Assembly (NCBI GenBank): GCA_964558235.1
Contig: CAZLCK010000059.1
Location: 1 to 8,622 of the forward strand
From: CAZLCK01 sp964558235
Lineage (GTDB): Bacteria; Actinomycetota; Coriobacteriia; Coriobacteriales; CADBOM01
DNA: 8,622 nucleotides
Direction of reading: 5' to 3'
Part shown: in pieces, positions 6,868 to 8,622 of the stretch
How positions within the stretch are numbered: the stretch's first letter is position 1
Layout: every line of letters begins with the position of its first letter
Program-made: the position numbers and the translations under genes
The notes under the pieces: generated by a model
Databases searched by the model: none
What the model saw: the letters and a program-made list of their open reading frames with translations, nothing else
What the model was told of the DNA's origin: nothing

Positions 6868-6960
6868 TGTCCCTCCCCGCGCCTAAAGACGAAGGCATTC
6901 GCTGAGGGCAGAATCGTCACAGGCAAGATGTCCCCTCCCCCACACCTAAAGACGAAGGGC
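6868..6960. repeat. Pair of direct repeats containing CCTAAAGACGAAGG in the galE leader
   Basis: Copy one (6868-6896) and copy two (6929-6960) share TGTCCC(C)TCCCC and then an identical CCTAAAGACGAAGG (6882-6895 and 6945-6958), 63 bp apart. TCACAG precedes both copies (6861-6866 and 6917-6922). In copy one GCCT/AGGC can form a small stem-loop; after copy two, C-rich and G-rich tracts followed by TTTTT (6966-6970) could form a weak hairpin with a T-run. The C-rich stretch around a CTAAAGACG core reminds me of the ends of IS200/IS605-type elements, but no transposase is present. This could be a relic end or a leader RNA structure; origin unresolved. Confidence 0.55.
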
Positions 6961-6979
6961 AAGGGTTTTTATGACGATT

Positions 6980-7000
6980 TTGATAAAGATAATTTATCAA
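6980..7000. promoter_or_regulatory. 21-bp palindrome overlapping the galE promoter candidate (possible operator)
   Basis: The arms TTGATAAA (6980-6987) and TTTATCAA (6993-7000) are perfect reverse complements separated by five bases. The site covers the presumed -10 box and spacer of the galE promoter on the minus strand. It also lies about 30 bp upstream of a TATAAT box facing hydF. Its size and symmetry suit a dimeric transcription factor, which I cannot identify. The AT-rich context lowers certainty. Confidence 0.45.
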
Positions 7001-7007
7001 GTGTCAA
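6980..7007 (-). promoter_or_regulatory. Candidate galE promoter
   Basis: On the minus strand a perfect TTGACA (7007-7002) is followed after 16 bases by TATCAA (6985-6980), four of six matches to TATAAT. Transcription would begin near 6973 and give a leader of about 160 bases carrying the CCTAAAGACGAAGG repeats. A weaker alternative -10, TATACA (6841-6836), lies close to the gene and would give a very short leader. Confidence 0.45.
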
Positions 7008-7029
7008 CAAAGCTGTAACACTAGTTTTC

Positions 7030-7035
7030 TATAAT
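7030..7035 (+). promoter_or_regulatory. TATAAT box upstream of hydF
   Basis: A perfect TATAAT lies 46 bases before the GTG start of hydF. No good -35 hexamer is found 16-18 bases upstream, so if it is the promoter it may need an activator; the 21-bp palindrome at 6980-7000 would be well placed for such a protein. The rest of the 6810-7081 gap is described under the galE promoter and repeat entries. Confidence 0.35.
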
Positions 7036-7081
7036 TGATCTAAATAGTAACTATAACTACTGATTTAAAAAGGCAGCTAAA

Positions 7082-8533
7082 GTGAAGAACAAAGAGATTA
7101 ATACAATCAACGTTAAAGAGGCAAAACAAGATAGCAACTTAGAAAATCAAAGTAGACCAGGCGAACAAGATAATCCAAACTCCGATACATTTTCAAATGC
7201 CCCAAGAGGAATGCGGCTAAGGATTGCCATTTTAGGAAAGCGAAACGCAGGTAAATCTAGCCTGCTTAATGCTTTAGCAAACCAAGAAGTCTCGCTCGTA
7301 AGTGATATAGCTGGAACTACCACAGACCCTGTTGAACGTCCGATGGAATTTTTGCCACTTGGCCCTGTAATTTTTATCGATACCGCAGGTCTTGATGACG
7401 AAGGTGAGCTTGGGCAAAAACGTGTTGATAGAACTACTAAGTTGATAAACTCCCTAGATTTAGCTGTAATTTGTGCTCAAAGTGGTACTTGGGGAGATTT
7501 TGAAGAAGGGCTTGCTAAACACTTAAGTAAAAATGATATCCCTTATGTTATTGCGTTTACTAAGAGTGATTTAAAAAGAAGCGAGCTAGATTTTGATGCA
7601 ACAGTAAATTGCGCGGGCAATAAAACAAGCGATAAAAAAGATACCGGTGCGGTCGATACAATAATTGATACGCAAAATGATATGCAGAATCAAAAAGAGT
7701 CCACACCGACCTCTCCAGGAGTTAAAGGAGCTAAAGCCACGGTCTATGTTTCTTCAATAACACATACTGGAATCGAAGAGCTACACGATGCAATTGTGAG
7801 CGCATTCCCAGCAAATGCCTTGATTGACCCACCAATACTCACTGACATAATCCCAAAAAACGGTGTTGCTGTATTGGTAATTCCAATCGATAAACAAGCT
7901 CCAAAGGGACGACTCATTTTGCCGCAAGTGCAAACAATTCGAGATCTACTTGACGAACATTGCATGGCTTTCGTTACAACCGATGAAAAGCTTGACGAAG
8001 CACTAAAAAAGTTAGCTTCACCACCAGATATTGTGGTCACTGACTCACAAGCCTTTGCTCGGGTTGCTCAAATTGTTCCTGACAGCGTACCCATGACAAG
8101 TTTTTCAATTCTTTTTGCGCGTTTTAAAGGAGACCTAAGAACGCTTGTTGAAGGCGCTGCAAGGCTATCTACACTTGACAACAAATCCAAAGTACTTATT
8201 GCAGAGAGCTGCACACATCATAAAATCTGTGATGACATTGGAAGTGTCAAAATTCCAAAACTATTGCACACAAAAATTAGCCCTGATATTAAAATCTGCA
8301 ATTGCTCTGGAAAGGATTTCCCAAATAACCTTTCTGAGTTTGATCTAGTCATTCATTGTGGAGGCTGCATGATTAATAGAACTGCTATGCATGCAAGAAT
8401 ACAAAATTCACTAGCTAGCGATGTCCCGATGACTAATTATGGTATGGCAATTGCTCATACACTTGGAATTTTACCTAGGGCTTTAAAACCTTTTGCTGGC
8501 ATGGCAGAAATCTATAATCAGGCTAGAACCTAA
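7082..8533 (+). CDS. hydF: [FeFe]-hydrogenase H-cluster maturation GTPase HydF
   Basis: HydF is the cytoplasmic scaffold on which the 2Fe subcluster of [FeFe] hydrogenase is assembled, with HydE and HydG, before transfer to apo-hydrogenase. The start is GTG 7082, with AAAGG (to 7073) eight bases upstream. The GTPase domain shows the P-loop GKRNAGKSS (52-60), AGTTTDPV (77-84), DTAG (100-103), TKSD (160-163, in place of NKxD) and VSS (223-225). A dimerisation domain follows (about 260-350), then the Fe-S domain with CTH (377-379) and HCGGC (425-429), the family's CxH...HCxxC cluster motif with 45 residues between the histidines. At 483 residues it exceeds the usual ~400. The excess is a ~40-residue polar N-terminal extension and a hydrophilic stretch at about 167-219 between G4 and G5. 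Downstream ATG alternatives would cut close to the P-loop and lack proper spacing. No hydE, hydG or hydrogenase gene is in the window. Confidence 0.95.
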   Translation: MKNKEINTINVKEAKQDSNLENQSRPGEQDNPNSDTFSNAPRGMRLRIAILGKRNAGKSSLLNALANQEVSLVSDIAGTTTDPVERPMEFLPLGPVIFIDTAGLDDEGELGQKRVDRTTKLINSLDLAVICAQSGTWGDFEEGLAKHLSKNDIPYVIAFTKSDLKRSELDFDATVNCAGNKTSDKKDTGAVDTIIDTQNDMQNQKESTPTSPGVKGAKATVYVSSITHTGIEELHDAIVSAFPANALIDPPILTDIIPKNGVAVLVIPIDKQAPKGRLILPQVQTIRDLLDEHCMAFVTTDEKLDEALKKLASPPDIVVTDSQAFARVAQIVPDSVPMTSFSILFARFKGDLRTLVEGAARLSTLDNKSKVLIAESCTHHKICDDIGSVKIPKLLHTKISPDIKICNCSGKDFPNNLSEFDLVIHCGGCMINRTAMHARIQNSLASDVPMTNYGMAIAHTLGILPRALKPFAGMAEIYNQART

Positions 8534-8535
8534 CG

Positions 8536-8564
8536 TTGACAAAAATATGGGGGGGGGGTACTCT
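8536..8564 (+). promoter_or_regulatory. Promoter-like sequence with a G10 tract in its spacer
   Basis: Three bases after the hydF stop, TTGACA (8536-8541) is followed by exactly 17 bases and TACTCT (8559-8564), which keeps the most conserved -10 positions (first T, A, last T). The last ten bases of the spacer are all G (8549-8558). Homopolymer G tracts in the -35/-10 spacer change length by slippage and switch promoters in phase-variable genes such as Neisseria porA. Whether this promoter is real and drives a downstream gene is inferred. Confidence 0.4.
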
Positions 8565-8587
8565 CCTAGTGATTACGCAGAGATTTG

Positions 8588-8622
8588 GTGTCTGAAAGAT
8601 TAGAAAGACTACCTTCTGCAGA
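8588..8622 (+). CDS. Possible start of a further gene, cut by the window edge
   Basis: From GTG 8588 (or TTG 8585) an open frame reads to the end of the window, giving M/V-SERLERLPSA. The upstream signal (GCAGAGA, 8577-8583) is only a weak ribosome binding site. The fragment is too short to identify. Its position after hydF would suit another hydrogenase maturation gene such as hydE or hydG, but nothing in the eleven codons proves this. Confidence 0.2.
   Translation, partial: MSERLERLPSA

Noticed and set aside
6835..7038. A 67-codon open frame on the + strand between galE and hydF
   Set aside because: It spans the galE promoter, the palindrome and the direct repeats, has no ribosome binding site, and its product is a translation of repeat sequence with no recognisable domain.

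Overview
The window is a fairly AT-rich stretch with dense bacterial genes. It suggests an anaerobic bacterium, probably Gram-positive (Clostridia or Coriobacteriia type). The evidence is a split, ferredoxin-rich glutamate synthase, an [FeFe]-hydrogenase maturation GTPase (HydF), strong AGGAG-type ribosome binding sites and tight gene packing. The sequence alone does not settle the genus.

Positions 141-5464 (+ strand) hold a five-gene operon for a split glutamate synthase (GOGAT). The order is a class II glutamine amidotransferase subunit, an FMN/Fe-S synthase core with an N-terminal 2x[4Fe-4S] ferredoxin domain, a separate four-cluster [4Fe-4S] protein of the HycB/DmsB type, an FAD/NAD(P)H oxidoreductase, and a GXGXG beta-helix subunit. 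Together they supply every domain of the large GOGAT subunit. The usual GltD small subunit is replaced by two proteins: a flavoprotein related to NADH oxidase and rubredoxin reductase, and a polyferredoxin. The inferred flow is NAD(P)H -> FAD -> polyferredoxin -> ferredoxin domain/[3Fe-4S] -> FMN, where 2-oxoglutarate plus ammonia released from glutamine becomes glutamate. The first four genes overlap or lie within a few bases of each other. The fifth follows an 83-bp gap with a promoter-like sequence.

Positions 5465-5825 lie between convergent genes and hold no gene. They contain a degenerate tandem array (two 40-bp units, each of three ~13-bp subunits), a GC-rich inverted repeat followed by a T-run (probable operon terminator), and a second degenerate 22-bp array whose last unit is the 3' end of galE.

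Positions 5826-6809 (- strand) encode UDP-glucose 4-epimerase (GalE). The 272-bp divergent region from galE to the next gene holds a galE promoter candidate overlapped by a 21-bp palindrome, plus a duplicated C-rich motif (CCTAAAGACGAAGG) in the presumed galE leader.

Positions 7082-8533 (+ strand) encode HydF, the GTPase/Fe-S scaffold for [FeFe]-hydrogenase assembly, with an N-terminal extension and a hydrophilic insertion. Just after it, a promoter-like TTGACA/TACTCT pair has a run of ten G within its 17-bp spacer, an arrangement known from phase-variable promoters. A possible further gene begins at the window edge.

No complete mobile element, CRISPR array, tRNA or rRNA was seen.
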